Shown: positions 23,814-32,794, counted from the first letter of the stretch. The stretch: 40,180 nt of DNA from an uncultured Lentisphaeria bacterium (GCA_913042885.1 CAJWLW010000010.1:1-40180); one strand, 5' to 3'. Notes: generated by a model not told the origin, from the letters alone. Numbers and translations are program-made.

Positions 23814-24416
23814 ATGCCATTGACAATAGAAGAACTGCTGGTGCGGTGGGATACTGACGAAGGCAAGGAACTCCTTCAAATGGTTGTAGCAGCATTGCTG
23901 GCAGACGAACCTTGTGCGGATATCCTTTCTGGGCTTCCCGGTGTTGCGGAAATTAAATCCGGGTTGGACCTCCGCCATGCCAACCTCAGCGGTGCCAATC
24001 TCAGCGGTGCCAACCTCCTTGATGCCGACCTCCACCGTGCCAATCTCAGCGGTGCCGACCTCCTCGATGCCGACCTCCACCGGGCGAACCTCAGCGATGC
24101 CGATCTCCTGGGCGCCGACCTCATCGATGCCGATCTCCGCGGTGCCAACCTCATCGGCGCCAATCTCAGCGGTGCCGACCTTATCGGTGCCGACCTCATC
24201 GATGCCGACTTTCACCATGCCGATATCAGCGGTGCCAACCTCAGCGGTGCCTACCTTCGGGGAGCGAACTTGCGGGAGGCCGACCTCCGCGGTGCCTACC
24301 TCCAGGGAGCGCATTTGAAGGAGGCCAGATACGACGGCGAAACCCAATGGCCCGATGATTTTGACTATGATGTTGCCGGTGCGATCCACGTGGACGATGC
24401 GCCTGCAAAAAACTGA
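23814..24416 (+). CDS. Pentapeptide-repeat protein
   Basis: A 200-residue protein: about 48 helical N-terminal residues (E-E-L-L-V-R-W, L-L-Q-M-V-V-A-A-L-L-A), then some 24 tandem A-(D/N)-L-x-x pentapeptides from residue ~52 to ~172, then a tail R-Y-D-G-E-T-Q-W-P-D-D-F-D of the kind that commonly closes such proteins. The repeats fold as a right-handed quadrilateral beta-helix; roles range from DNA-gyrase mimicry to unknown. No signal peptide. ATG 23814 with GGAGGGG upstream. The repeat also leaves the opposite strand open, which is an artefact of the 15-bp period. Confidence 0.9.
   Translation: MPLTIEELLVRWDTDEGKELLQMVVAALLADEPCADILSGLPGVAEIKSGLDLRHANLSGANLSGANLLDADLHRANLSGADLLDADLHRANLSDADLLGADLIDADLRGANLIGANLSGADLIGADLIDADFHHADISGANLSGAYLRGANLREADLRGAYLQGAHLKEARYDGETQWPDDFDYDVAGAIHVDDAPAKN
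23965..24330 (+). repeat. 15-bp-period coding repeat (pentapeptide repeats)
   Basis: Tandem units of the form GCCNACCTCANCGGT recur about 24 times with little divergence, encoding A-D/N-L-x-x. Near-identity at the DNA level suggests recent expansion and slippage or unequal exchange. Confidence 0.85.
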
Positions 24417-24562
24417 TAGCGATACGGCGATTCACGCGAAAAGGGGAGACGGGTGTCGCGGGTTGCGGTGGAGGGATAGGTTGCGGGTGAACAGGGAAGG
24501 AGTTGAAAATTGCGTAACGGGGTTGTGCAGGGAGCACAATATCAAGGTTGGGGTGCTGGCAA

Positions 24563-24578
24563 TGGAGAGGGGTCTGTG
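24563..24578 (+). promoter_or_regulatory. Shine-Dalgarno deciding a GTG start
   Basis: GGAGAGGGG at 24564-24572 sits directly ahead of GTG 24576-24578. The in-frame ATG at 24609 has no such site, so the Sel1 protein more likely starts at the GTG. Confidence 0.55.
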
Positions 24579-25487
24579 AATATTTCGTGGCGTAAAAATT
24601 CGCCTGTAATGTTGTTCAGTCGAACACTGCTGATCGTGCTGTGGCTCGCGGTGTGTGCCGTCACTGCACAAGATGTGCAAACACTGCTTGAGACGGCCGC
24701 GGCGGGAGATGCCTTAGCGCAGTTCAAAGTAGGCCTGCTGTACGAGGAGGGCTGGGGCGTGCCCGAGGACGATGCCGAGGCGGTGAAATGGTATCGCAAA
24801 GCGGCTGAGCAGGGGCATGTTCGAGCGCAGTTCAACCTGGGCGTGATATACGATGCCGGTGCCGGTGTGCCTGAGGATGACGCCGAGGCGGAAAAGTGGT
24901 TCCGTAAAGCGGCTGAGCAGGGATTCAGCTCAGCGCAGTTCAACCTCGGCCTGATATACAACAACGGCTGGGGCGTGCCTGCGGACAACGCCGAGGCGGT
25001 GAAGTGGTACCGCAAAGCGGGTGAGCAAGGGCATGTTCAAGCGCAGTTCAACCTCGCGCTGATATACGATACCGGCACCGGTGTGCCCGAGGATGACGCC
25101 GAGGCGGTGAAGTGGTACCGCAAAGCTGCTGAGCAGGGGCATATTCCCGCGCAGTTCAATCTCGCCAGGATGTACAGAAACGGCTGGGGTGTGCCCGAGA
25201 ACGATGCCGATGCGGTCAAGTGGTTCCGCAAGGCCGCTATGCAGGGAAATGCCATCGCGCAGTGCCGTCTCGGCACAATGTACGACACCGGCGAGGGTGT
25301 GCTTGAGGACGACGTGGCGGCCTTCGCTTGGTACAGCGTAGCGGTAGCGTCCGGTAATGCGTTGGCTCAATTTTTGTTTGTCGATGGCAAAAAGGAAACG
25401 CTCACCCCGACCCAGCTTGAAAACAGCCAGGCAATGGCAACCGAAATACTCGAGCAGATACGGGAGCAGAAAAGGCAGAATGAGTAG
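24576..25487 (+). CDS. Secreted Sel1-repeat (TPR-like) protein
   Basis: A 303-residue exported protein with a signal peptide (L-L-I-V-L-W-L-A-V-C-A-V-T-A, probably cut before Q-D-V) and six consecutive 36-residue Sel1 repeats (A-Q-F-N-L-G-x-x-Y-x-x-G-x-G-V-P-E-D-D-A-E-A-V-K-W-Y-R-K-A-A). Sel1 proteins form alpha/alpha superhelices used as protein-interaction scaffolds, often in the periplasm. The last ~35 residues (T-P-T-Q-L-E-N-S-Q-A-M-A-T-E-I-L-E-Q-I) form a charged helix. It follows the pentapeptide gene after 159 bp and has its own strong Shine-Dalgarno. Confidence 0.9.
   Translation: MNISWRKNSPVMLFSRTLLIVLWLAVCAVTAQDVQTLLETAAAGDALAQFKVGLLYEEGWGVPEDDAEAVKWYRKAAEQGHVRAQFNLGVIYDAGAGVPEDDAEAEKWFRKAAEQGFSSAQFNLGLIYNNGWGVPADNAEAVKWYRKAGEQGHVQAQFNLALIYDTGTGVPEDDAEAVKWYRKAAEQGHIPAQFNLARMYRNGWGVPENDADAVKWFRKAAMQGNAIAQCRLGTMYDTGEGVLEDDVAAFAWYSVAVASGNALAQFLFVDGKKETLTPTQLENSQAMATEILEQIREQKRQNE
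24718..25365 (+). repeat. 108-bp coding tandem repeats (Sel1)
   Basis: Six in-frame units of 108 bp, each starting GCGCAGTTCAA or a close variant, conserved enough in DNA to suggest recent duplication. Confidence 0.8.
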
Positions 25488-25569
25488 CGACAATAACCGC
25501 GGAGAGGCAGTCATGAAACCGTTATTGGGCAAGCCTCTGCGGAGAGTTGGAAGATAGGATTTCAGCCGC

Positions 25570-26067
25570 ATGACCTCGTCTGCCGAAACAGCACCGTACT
25601 TTGTCGATCTTTCCGATTCCGGCCACCGCACGCTTGACATGAGCTTACCTGTAAAATCGGGAATCTGGCGGGCGTGGAGAAGGCGGGATTCCTGGTTTCC
25701 AGAGGGAAAAGGCACCGAGTGGTCCGACGTTTATCGAACCTGGTTCAGTGACGTGGAACGCCCGGTCGTCAATCTCCATCTGATGGGGTCTTCCTTGCCG
25801 GCCTGGGACGAGAAGATTCGGAACTGTTACGAAGATTTGTGACGCGAGGCCGCAAACGGGGGACTGTCCGACTGGGAGAGCACGCCCAAGGGCCTCATGG
25901 CAAAGCTGCTTCTGATCGATCAACTTCCCCGTCATATCTTGCGCGTCCAGCCTGAGAAATTTTCAACCGACGGCGTCGCGCTTCAACTTGCCGAACGCTT
26001 GTCAGCGTCTATCGCCCTGGGGGCGCAAGAATCTGGTCATACATGTTTTTTTCTGTTTGTTAAATGA
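25570..26067 (+). pseudogene. DUF924-family gene broken by an in-frame TGA and truncated
   Basis: The frame from ATG 25570 runs 90 codons to TGA (25840-25842), then continues open in the same frame to TGA 26065. Across the first TGA the protein is continuous with the DUF924 family (TPR-like, E. coli-type uncharacterised): A-W-D-E-K-I-R-N-C-Y-E-D-L / R-E-A-A-N-G-G-L-S-D-W-E-S-T-P-K-G, then L-L-L-I-D-Q-L-P-R-H and F-S-T-D-G-V-A-L. The family usually continues ~60 residues more with a F-Y-x-P-x-x-H-S-E region, which is missing. The N-terminal ~45 residues are also atypical. I see no sign of selenocysteine use, since Arg/Glu-rich helix, not Cys, is expected at the site. Confidence 0.65.
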
Positions 26068-26100
26068 TTGCAATTTTTATAGACAGATAAATAGTGGAGC

Positions 26101-26135
26101 GGGTTTTTCCTGTCGCGTTTTACGTGGTAAAACCC
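26101..26135 (+). promoter_or_regulatory. Overlapping palindromes upstream of the zinc-ribbon gene
   Basis: GTTTTAC (26117-26123) and GTAAAAC (26127-26133) form a perfect 7-bp palindrome with a 3-bp centre; GGGTTTT (26101-26107) can instead pair with AAAACCC (26129-26135). The element lies about 60 bp before the ATG at 26192, in an AT-rich patch. It may be an operator or a leader hairpin. Confidence 0.35.
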
Positions 26136-26191
26136 TTGGCAAGCAGTGAGTGTCGACTCAAATTCAACGGGCAACATAGAGGTTGACGACC

Positions 26192-27904
26192 ATGGGCATC
26201 AAATTAAAATGTCCGAAATGTGGCAAGGATTACGATGTGCATCCGGCATTAGCCGGTCAACCTCTCGATTGCTCTGACTGCGGCGAGAGCTTTACGGTTC
26301 CTACGTCCTCAGCACCGTCTGAATCAAGTGACAAGGAAGCCGAGGTCGTGATTGAAGAGTCTGGTGCTGTGGCCTGCCCAGGGTGCGGCGTTCGGTACGC
26401 TGTTGAAGGCCTTGCCAGCGGAATGCAGGTCGAATGCTCTGATTGCGGCGCGTCGTTTTCTATTCAACTGCATGATGCCCCTCAATTATCGGCAGCGACA
26501 GAGCCCACAAGCAACCCCGTGCCGCCTGGCGCGGCTGTGAGTGACGCCCCTGCGGGAAAGAAAAGTTCAACGCTCTCGGTCGTTAGCCTCGTTCTCGGAT
26601 TGGCAGGAATTCCTTTCTGCGGACTGACTGCAATTCCGGCAATAATTTGTGGGCATCTTGCCCTCGGCAGGATCAAGAAAGGACATGGTGATGGTCGTGG
26701 CATGGCCCTGACAGGCGTAATCTCCGGTTACGTTTTTGGCATAGGCGCTCTGTGCCTGTTTGCTTTGTTCACTCAGGCAATCTTGACGATGTTCACAAAT
26801 TTTCCGGAACATGCGGAAAGGGAAGTGGTATATGAGAAATACAAGGAACTTTTAGCGTCGATAGATACTTGTGTGGCAGATAGCGATAGCGTACTGAGTT
26901 TGGCAGCAAAGTTGGAGAAAATTGAGAAGCCAAAGGAATTGTTATTGCTTGCATTAGCAAAGGAAGAACCCTTCAGCAGCGACCTGTTTGATGAGGAGAA
27001 CTGGATTGGAGTAACAAAAAGGGTTGAAGGTGAATGTACCGCCAGATTTATGAGAAATGGAAGTGGATACGGGCAACTAAACGGCAAGCCGATAATCATT
27101 ATTGAGTATGATATAAATCTTTTTGTTCATAAAGAAGGTGGTCGGGTAGATATCGATCCGCCCCTCACTCTATCCGATGCAAAATATTGTATCATTTATT
27201 TACGGGATACTAATGAATCCAGTTCCAATCAAAAAAATGAAGAAATTAAGGATGAAGGCACGGGGTCCAAGGTTGACACTGGCAAGGAGCGTGCCATCCT
27301 CGAGAAGGAACTCCGTTACACCAAAGCGCAGTTCGCGTACCTCGGCGGCTATATGCGACGCAACTTTCCCAACCACTCCGTGTTGCTGATCGCCCCGCCG
27401 AAAATCGCCGGTTCCAGCCAATACGCTGAAAACCGCCTCAGCACCATCAAAAAAGCGCTCAAGGACGGGTACGGTTATCCTCTGACCATCAGCGGGACGG
27501 TGCATCTCGAGTCACCGGAGGCCCAGGACGGCATGCCACCGACGTTCACTGCGGACGCCGTCGACGAAATCGTCTATGACAACCCCGAGGCCAACCTGAT
27601 TCTGTCGTTGGTCGGCTTGCCGATGAACTGGAAGGAAATGAAATTTTGGTATTTGGAGGACAATAAACGACCGAAGCTGGTCATCACCAACGGTCAGGTT
27701 TTCGAGCTCTACGATGCGATCATAGACGACTATGTCAACGCTGTGGTCCATTACAATCCGTCCTCGGAGTACAACTTTCAGGACTCTGTACCCTCCGATA
27801 TAACGGAAGCCTTTGAGAAGCGATATTTGCTGATCGACAAAGACAATATCGCCAAAATCTCCTCCGATAACGAAGGCATGTTTGCACCGCCGTCAGACGA
27901 ATAA
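26192..27904 (+). CDS. MJ0042-type zinc-ribbon, DUF4190 membrane protein with unknown C-terminal domain
   Basis: A 570-residue protein of at least three parts. Two zinc ribbons lead: C-P-K-C...C-S-D-C (residues ~7-31) and C-P-G-C...C-S-D-C (~64-88). Residues ~125-205 form a DUF4190 module: T-L-S-V-V-S-L-V-L-G-L-A-G-I, G-H-L-A-L-G-R-I-K-K and a second hydrophobic segment, giving two membrane helices. The remaining ~360 residues lie on one side of the membrane and I do not recognise them; the last ~210 include L-I-A-P-P-K-I-A-G and a Y-N-F-Q-D-S-V-P segment. ATG 26192 with AGAGG upstream. DNA for residues ~205-350 is much more AT-rich than what surrounds it, suggesting the gene was assembled from parts. 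A strong terminator follows. Confidence 0.7.
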   Translation: MGIKLKCPKCGKDYDVHPALAGQPLDCSDCGESFTVPTSSAPSESSDKEAEVVIEESGAVACPGCGVRYAVEGLASGMQVECSDCGASFSIQLHDAPQLSAATEPTSNPVPPGAAVSDAPAGKKSSTLSVVSLVLGLAGIPFCGLTAIPAIICGHLALGRIKKGHGDGRGMALTGVISGYVFGIGALCLFALFTQAILTMFTNFPEHAEREVVYEKYKELLASIDTCVADSDSVLSLAAKLEKIEKPKELLLLALAKEEPFSSDLFDEENWIGVTKRVEGECTARFMRNGSGYGQLNGKPIIIIEYDINLFVHKEGGRVDIDPPLTLSDAKYCIIYLRDTNESSSNQKNEEIKDEGTGSKVDTGKERAILEKELRYTKAQFAYLGGYMRRNFPNHSVLLIAPPKIAGSSQYAENRLSTIKKALKDGYGYPLTISGTVHLESPEAQDGMPPTFTADAVDEIVYDNPEANLILSLVGLPMNWKEMKFWYLEDNKRPKLVITNGQVFELYDAIIDDYVNAVVHYNPSSEYNFQDSVPSDITEAFEKRYLLIDKDNIAKISSDNEGMFAPPSDE

Positions 27905-27933
27905 CTGGCACACGGCTACACTGTCGCAAAAAG

Positions 27934-27962
27934 CGCCGCCTCTAAAAGGCGGCGTTTTTTTT
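27934..27962 (+). terminator. Rho-independent terminator of the zinc-ribbon gene
   Basis: CGCCGCC (27934-27940), a 7-base loop TCTAAAA, GGCGGCG (27948-27954), then eight T. It lies 30 bp past the stop at 27904. Confidence 0.9.
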
Positions 27963-28055
27963 GCCCATCGAGGGTCATCGAGGTTCGGCGGTGCCCTGGA
28001 TTTCCAGCCCACCCGCCGCAACGTACTGCGATGCCTGCAATTGAACGCCATTTGC

Positions 28056-28116
28056 AGCGCTGGAATCTCCGTCCGGCACCCCGCACGGAGATAGATCGCC
28101 GGACGGATCCAGCGCT
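28056..28116. repeat. Imperfect inverted repeat
   Basis: AGCGCTGGA (28056-28064) plus CCGTCCGGC (28069-28077) are mirrored by GCCGGACGG (28098-28106) plus TCCAGCGCT (28108-28116), giving a long stem with a small internal bulge. An alternative inner stem ATCTCCGT/ACGGAGAT uses part of the same bases. It lies in the ~600-bp gene-less stretch 27963-28568. Confidence 0.6.
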
Positions 28117-28162
28117 ACAGATCGACACTGCGCCAGGACGCGAAGCTTCCATCGATCTCTGG

Positions 28163-28293
28163 CCGATCAGACGCTCGAAACACAGCCGGCCATGGTCCGG
28201 GCGTTACTGCGTACCGCTCGACCGTTCATCTAATGCCACCCAATGAATATTCATAGAGTTACTACGCCGGCTGTGCTTCGAGCAGCTGATCCG
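28163..28293. repeat. Second inverted repeat pair in the gene-less stretch
   Basis: Bases 28163-28189 and 28267-28293 are inverted copies, 27 bp with four mismatches (core CCGGCTGTG-TTCGAGC-CTGATC), 77 bp apart. Together with the repeat at 28056-28116 this makes 28050-28300 highly self-complementary. No gene that I can support lies in 27963-28568; a minus-strand frame near 28340-28440 has a faint transposase-like look only. Confidence 0.55.
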
Positions 28294-28513
28294 CGCTGGT
28301 TCTGTTCTTGGTGAGTTCGGTAGCCAACAGGTGGCGCCCTACAGCCGCTGACTTGCCATGACTTGCAGGATGACAACGGGATAAATATTTTCTGCAGCCC
28401 TTGCAGGAGGGTCTCGGCGGCATTCATATCCGCGGAATTATCTATATAAACATATATAAAAAAGAGTCTGGTATATCGCTCTGAAACTGTCGGCGGGGCG
28501 GCGCCCAGCAACA

Positions 28514-28550
28514 AAAAAGCCTTCGGGGCGGGGAGCCCGGAAGGCTTTTT
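28514..28550 (-). terminator. Rho-independent terminator of the pilus-motor operon
   Basis: On the minus strand AAAAAGCCTTC pairs with GAAGGCTTTTT around a 15-base GC-rich loop and is followed by a T-run; it lies 19 bp past the pilC stop. Because the stem is flanked by A and T runs it could also stop plus-strand transcription. Confidence 0.85.
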
Positions 28551-28568
28551 GAATTGTCGGCGGCGGCG

Positions 28569-29840
28569 TCAGCCGCCGAGGTTTTCGATAAGGCTGATGA
28601 GCGGCAGGAAGAGGGCGATGACGATACCACCGATGACAACCGCGAGCACGACGATCATCACCGGCTCGATCAGGGAGGTCATGGCTTCCACCGCATCATC
28701 GACTTCATCTTCATAGGTTTGGGAGATCCGACTAAGCATCTCCGGCAAGGCACCAGTTTCCTCGCCCACCTCGATCATACTCACGACCATGGCCGGAAAG
28801 ATCTGGGTCGACTCCAACGGTTTGGTCATGCCTTCACCTTCTTTCACAGCATCATGAACAACTTGCACGGCGCGGGCGACCACTTCGTTGCCGGCGGTGT
28901 CGCGGACAATCTGCAGAGCGTTGAGCACGGACACACCGGAACTCATCAGCGTGCCGAGAGTCGAGCAGAAACGTGCTACCGAAGTTTTAGTGACGAGGCC
29001 GCCAAATGGCGGCATTTTTATTGCTATGAGATCGAACAAATACGACCCGTTTTTCGTTTTCAAGATCATCTTGAAAATGATAACCAGGCCCACAAGGATA
29101 CAGACCCCCAGCAGAAATTTCTGCGTCATGAAATCACTGATCGCCATGACAAAGGCAGTCAGGCCAGGCAATGGCTCACCGGAAAGCATCTCTGAGAAGA
29201 TGGTTGCGAATTTCGGTACGATGAAGACCATGAGACCGGAGGTAATGGTCAAAGCGATAACCAACACGACGACCGGATAGGTAAGTGCCGACTTAATTTT
29301 CGACTTGAGGCGTGCTGACTTTTCCATAAACTCAGCCAGTCGATTGAGCACCTGCTCCAGGGCGCCGGAAGCTTCCCCGGCACGGATCATATTGACATAA
29401 AGCTTGTTGAAGGACTTCGGGTGTCCATTGAGCGCTTCCGAAAATGTCAGACCGCCTTCGACGGCGTTGCCGACGTCGTTGAGCACGTGATTGAGCGCCG
29501 GCTCTTTCGCCTGTTTCTCGAGGGTGCGGAGTCCGCGCACCAATGGCAATCCAGCGTCGAGCAGGGTTGCAAGCTGGCGGGTCACGGTACAGAGCTGTTT
29601 TGTCTTGATCCTCTGGCCGCCGAAGGTGATGTTCAGAGTCATCCCCTTCTTCTTCGCCTTCTTGGTCTTGACGCCCTTTTTCTTGTCGGCACTGCCGCCG
29701 GTCTTAGCTTCGGCAATATTGGTTGGGAACAGACCCTGTTCTTTCAACTTGGAAGCGGCTTCGTTCTCGTTGCCCGCTTCGATACGGCCTTTCTGTTCCT
29801 TGCCTTGACCGTCCATGGCCGCGTATGTGTACATCGGCAT
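28569..29840 (-). CDS. pilC: Type IV pilus/type II secretion inner-membrane platform protein
   Basis: A 423-residue GspF/PilC protein. The N-terminus M-Y-T-Y-A-A-M-D-G-Q-G-K and G-x-I-E-A are typical; a Lys-rich linker (residues ~48-66) precedes two T2SSF domains (~80-200 and ~275-400), each with a conserved glycine-rich turn (L-L-D-A-G-L-P-L, L-M-S-S-G-V-S-V) and M-I-R-A-G-E-A-S-G / M-I-E-V-G-E-E-T-G helix. Three membrane helices (near 190, 235 and 395) anchor it. It couples the cytoplasmic ATPases to pilus assembly. ATG at 29838-29840 with GGAG upstream. Last gene of the motor operon, 149 bp downstream of pilT; the terminator at 28514-28550 follows. Confidence 0.92.
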   Translation of the reverse strand: MPMYTYAAMDGQGKEQKGRIEAGNENEAASKLKEQGLFPTNIAEAKTGGSADKKKGVKTKKAKKKGMTLNITFGGQRIKTKQLCTVTRQLATLLDAGLPLVRGLRTLEKQAKEPALNHVLNDVGNAVEGGLTFSEALNGHPKSFNKLYVNMIRAGEASGALEQVLNRLAEFMEKSARLKSKIKSALTYPVVVLVIALTITSGLMVFIVPKFATIFSEMLSGEPLPGLTAFVMAISDFMTQKFLLGVCILVGLVIIFKMILKTKNGSYLFDLIAIKMPPFGGLVTKTSVARFCSTLGTLMSSGVSVLNALQIVRDTAGNEVVARAVQVVHDAVKEGEGMTKPLESTQIFPAMVVSMIEVGEETGALPEMLSRISQTYEDEVDDAVEAMTSLIEPVMIVVLAVVIGGIVIALFLPLISLIENLGG

Positions 29841-29988
29841 GGGTGGATTCTCCGTTGTATGTGATCGTCGGCTCTATCCGACTGGCGGTGTCTGTGAAAC
29901 CTGCCGCCTCGACGCACGTTCAATTCTATTACTGCAGTGCAACAGTTAGCCCAAGAAAATATGACCCCGGGGGGGTATTTGCAAGCCT

Positions 29989-31059
29989 TCAGCCCGCCTG
30001 CTGCTGCAGCTTTTCAATGACCCCGGGTGCGTCGGCTGCAGTGGTGATGAGCGCGCCATAGGAAATGGCTCCCTCTTCGTACAGCTGAATTAGATGTGAG
30101 TCGAGGGTGTTCATACCCCATTTCGCACCTGTCTGGATATCCGAGGTGATGCGATAAGTCTTGTTGTCACGAATCAGCGCCTTGATCGAAGGCGTACAGA
30201 TCATGATCTCGAACCCGGCAATGCGCCCCGGCCGGTCGTGCCTCGGCATCAGCACTTGTGATATCACGGCCACCAGCGAGGCGGCGAGCTGCGTGCGAAT
30301 CTGCTCCTGCTGGTCGGCCGGAAATGCATCAACAATGCGGTCGACCGTCGCTGCCGCACCGGTTGTATGCAGGGTGCCAAAGACCAGATGCCCAGTTTCA
30401 GCTGCGGTCACGGCTGCCCGGATAGTCTCGAGGTCGCGCATCTCTCCGACAAGAATAACGTCTGGGTCCTGGCGCAACGCGCGCCGCAGAGCTTCCGAGA
30501 AGGACGGCACGTCAGAGCCCACTTCGCGCTGGGTGACGATACTGGTTTTGTGTTCGTGATAAAACTCGATCGGGTCCTCAATCGTGATGATGTGTTCTTC
30601 ACGTTCCAGATTAATGATATGCAGCATCGAGGCGAGTGTTGTCGATTTACCGGATCCCGTCGGGCCGGTGACTAGAATCATGCCGCGGGGTTTGTAGAGG
30701 AGGTCCTTGACACTCGGCGGCAGACCTATCTGCTCGAGAGTCATCAGCTCATTGGGAATGACGCGCAGCACCAGCCCGATGGAGCCCTTCTGCTTGAAGC
30801 AACTGACACGGAACCGGGCGGCTGTACCGAAGGCAAACCCGAAGTCGATACCGCCTTCCTCGCGCAACTTCTGCTGGTTGGTCTCGGAGGTAATCGATTT
30901 CATCAGGCGCTCGCTGTCTTCCGGCATCAGCGGTTCCGCCTCGAGATGCACCATGCGTCCGCTCAACCGCAGCGTCGGGGGCACACCAACAGATATATGC
31001 AGATCGCTCGCACCTTCATCCAGCACGAGCTGCAAAAGGTCGTTCATTTCCAATGCCAT
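29989..31059 (-). CDS. pilT: Twitching-motility retraction ATPase PilT
   Basis: A 356-residue hexameric ATPase that depolymerises type IV pili. Visible motifs: N-terminal A-S-D-L-H-I-S-V-G, Walker A G132-P-T-G-S-G-K-S139, Asp box around I-E-D-P-I-E-F, Walker [10 protein letters not shown] (201-209) and His box G-H-L-V-F-G-T-L-H (223-231). The C-terminal A-I-R-N-L-I-R-E retraction motif of PilT is recognisable as I-K-A-L-I-R-D. It lacks the MshEN domain of the neighbouring GspE/PilB ATPases, which separates it from them. ATG at 31057-31059 with GGGAG upstream, 31 bp after the preceding gene. Confidence 0.93.
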   Translation of the reverse strand: MALEMNDLLQLVLDEGASDLHISVGVPPTLRLSGRMVHLEAEPLMPEDSERLMKSITSETNQQKLREEGGIDFGFAFGTAARFRVSCFKQKGSIGLVLRVIPNELMTLEQIGLPPSVKDLLYKPRGMILVTGPTGSGKSTTLASMLHIINLEREEHIITIEDPIEFYHEHKTSIVTQREVGSDVPSFSEALRRALRQDPDVILVGEMRDLETIRAAVTAAETGHLVFGTLHTTGAAATVDRIVDAFPADQQEQIRTQLAASLVAVISQVLMPRHDRPGRIAGFEIMICTPSIKALIRDNKTYRITSDIQTGAKWGMNTLDSHLIQLYEEGAISYGALITTAADAPGVIEKLQQQAG

Positions 31060-31090
31060 GAGGATATCTCCCGATCGTTCTTGACCGCGG

Positions 31091-32785
31091 TCAGGTGTAT
31101 TTTAGAACTTCTTCCACGGTGGAAATTTCATCGATAATGCTGCGGATACCGTCTTCACGCAACGAGCGCATACCTTCCTCGTGCGCTTTGGCTGTGAGCA
31201 CCGAGGCGGGCTCCTTGTTGTTGACCATCTCGCGGATGATCGGCGTGAGGATGAACAACTCGTAAATGCCCTTGCGCCCCCTGTAGCCGGTGTCGTTGCA
31301 TTCCTTGCAGCCCTTGCCGTAGGCGAACTGTATGTCGCCGACCTCGTCTCGATCAAGCCCGAGCGCTTCGAATTCAACGTCGGTCGGATCGTAAGAGATT
31401 TTACAGTTTACGCAGATTCGGCGGACCAGGCGCTGGGCCAGAATGCCTTCGACAGAGGAGGTGATCAGGAAGGGCTCGACGCCCATGTCGACGAGACGTG
31501 TGATGGCGCCGGGGGCGTCATTGGTGTGTAGAGTGCTAAGCACAAGATGCCCGGTGAGCGAGGCCTGAATCGCCATCTGCGCCGTTTCGAGATCACGGAT
31601 CTCACCGAGCATGATACGGTCCGGATCCTGTCGCAGGAAGGACCTCAGAGCCTTCGCGAAGGTCATGCCAACAGCTTCATTGATCGGCACCTGCATCAAA
31701 CCTTCGATGTTGTACTCGACGGGATCCTCGGCTGTCAGGATCTTGTCTTCGATGGAGTTGATTTCCTTGAGGCAGGAGTACAAGGTCGTAGTCTTGCCAG
31801 AACCCGTAGGGCCAGTTACCAACACGATACCGTTGGGCTTGGCAATCAGTGTACGCAGATCTTCTTTCATTTGGTCCGGCAGCCCGATCGCGTCGAGGTC
31901 GAGGCTGACAACGCTTTTATCAAGCACGCGCAGCACGACGCTCTCGCCGTACTGGGTCGGCAGCGTCGACACGCGCAAGTCGATCTTACGGCCGGCAACA
32001 CGCAGGGTAATACGTCCGTCCTGCGGCAGACGGCGTTCGGCAATGTCGAGGCCGCTGATGACTTTGACACGGCTGATGACAGGATTTGCCAGATGCTTCG
32101 GCGGCGGTGTCATTTCGTAGAGAGCGCCATCGATGCGGTAACGGATCTTGAACTCGTCGGCGAACGGTTCGAAATGGATGTCACTGGCCAAGTCCTTGAC
32201 GGCCTGGTACAAAATGACATTGACGAAACGCACGATTGGCGTGCTGTTCATCAGTTCTTCGAGATCAGAATCGTCCTCCTCGTCGAAGTCGTCTTCAAAG
32301 TCGTGCATTTCAGCGATCAAATCGGTCATCGAATCGTTCATGCCCTCGGGGTAGAAGTGCTCAATGGCGTTCATGATATCGTCGGGTCGCGCGACCCGGA
32401 CGATAACTTCCTTGCCGATGACATAGTGTAGCTCGTCGATCATGCGGAAGTTCATCGGCTCGACTGCGACGACATAAAGGACTTCATCTTCCTCGTAGAC
32501 CGGCAGGATGCCGTACATTCGCACGATATTCGCAGGGACAAGCTCAAGGACACTGGGATGGGGCTCGACCGTTTTCAAGTCAATGAACTCGGTGCCCAGA
32601 TTATCGGCGATCATCTGCAGCAGCTCATGTTCCTGGATGATACCGAAGTTGTAAAGGCTGTCCGTGAATGGCACACCGGTGCGCTCCTGCTCCTCGTAAA
32701 CCTGCTCGAGCTGTTCCTCGGTGGCTATTCCAGCGTCAATCAGCATATGGGCAAGTGCATTTGATTCAGAATCATCGTTCGGCAT
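31091..32785 (-). CDS. GspE/PilB-family assembly ATPase, second copy
   Basis: A 564-residue assembly ATPase of type IV pili/type II secretion. An N-terminal MshEN domain (residues ~10-145) is followed by an acidic linker rich in D and E (~160-178), the N2 domain (A-S-D-I-H-F-E-P) and the RecA-like ATPase: Walker A G325-P-T-G-S-G-K-T332, I-M-L-G-E-I-R-D Walker B and [11 protein letters not shown] His box. A zinc tetracysteine (C-V-N-C...C-K-E-C) is present. It is a diverged paralog of the next gene upstream, from which it is 9 bp away; GAGGTAAGG is its Shine-Dalgarno. Which of the two drives pilus extension cannot be told. Confidence 0.9.
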   Translation of the reverse strand: MPNDDSESNALAHMLIDAGIATEEQLEQVYEEQERTGVPFTDSLYNFGIIQEHELLQMIADNLGTEFIDLKTVEPHPSVLELVPANIVRMYGILPVYEEDEVLYVVAVEPMNFRMIDELHYVIGKEVIVRVARPDDIMNAIEHFYPEGMNDSMTDLIAEMHDFEDDFDEEDDSDLEELMNSTPIVRFVNVILYQAVKDLASDIHFEPFADEFKIRYRIDGALYEMTPPPKHLANPVISRVKVISGLDIAERRLPQDGRITLRVAGRKIDLRVSTLPTQYGESVVLRVLDKSVVSLDLDAIGLPDQMKEDLRTLIAKPNGIVLVTGPTGSGKTTTLYSCLKEINSIEDKILTAEDPVEYNIEGLMQVPINEAVGMTFAKALRSFLRQDPDRIMLGEIRDLETAQMAIQASLTGHLVLSTLHTNDAPGAITRLVDMGVEPFLITSSVEGILAQRLVRRICVNCKISYDPTDVEFEALGLDRDEVGDIQFAYGKGCKECNDTGYRGRKGIYELFILTPIIREMVNNKEPASVLTAKAHEEGMRSLREDGIRSIIDEISTVEEVLKYT

Positions 32786-32794
32786 GGCCTTACC

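Noticed and set aside
23685..24389. 234-codon minus-strand open frame with E-V-G-T-A-E-I-G repeats
   Set aside because: The repeat is the mirror of the pentapeptide-coding 15-bp unit on the plus strand, which has family-typical flanks and a Shine-Dalgarno.
24930..25715. 261-codon minus-strand open frame over the Sel1 gene
   Set aside because: Antisense reading of the 108-bp Sel1 repeats; no start signal or domain.
28340..28440. Possible TnpB-type transposase C-terminus on the minus strand (A-D-M-N-A-A-E-T-L-L)
   Set aside because: The zinc-finger cysteines are absent, the frame is short and the resemblance is to a few residues only.
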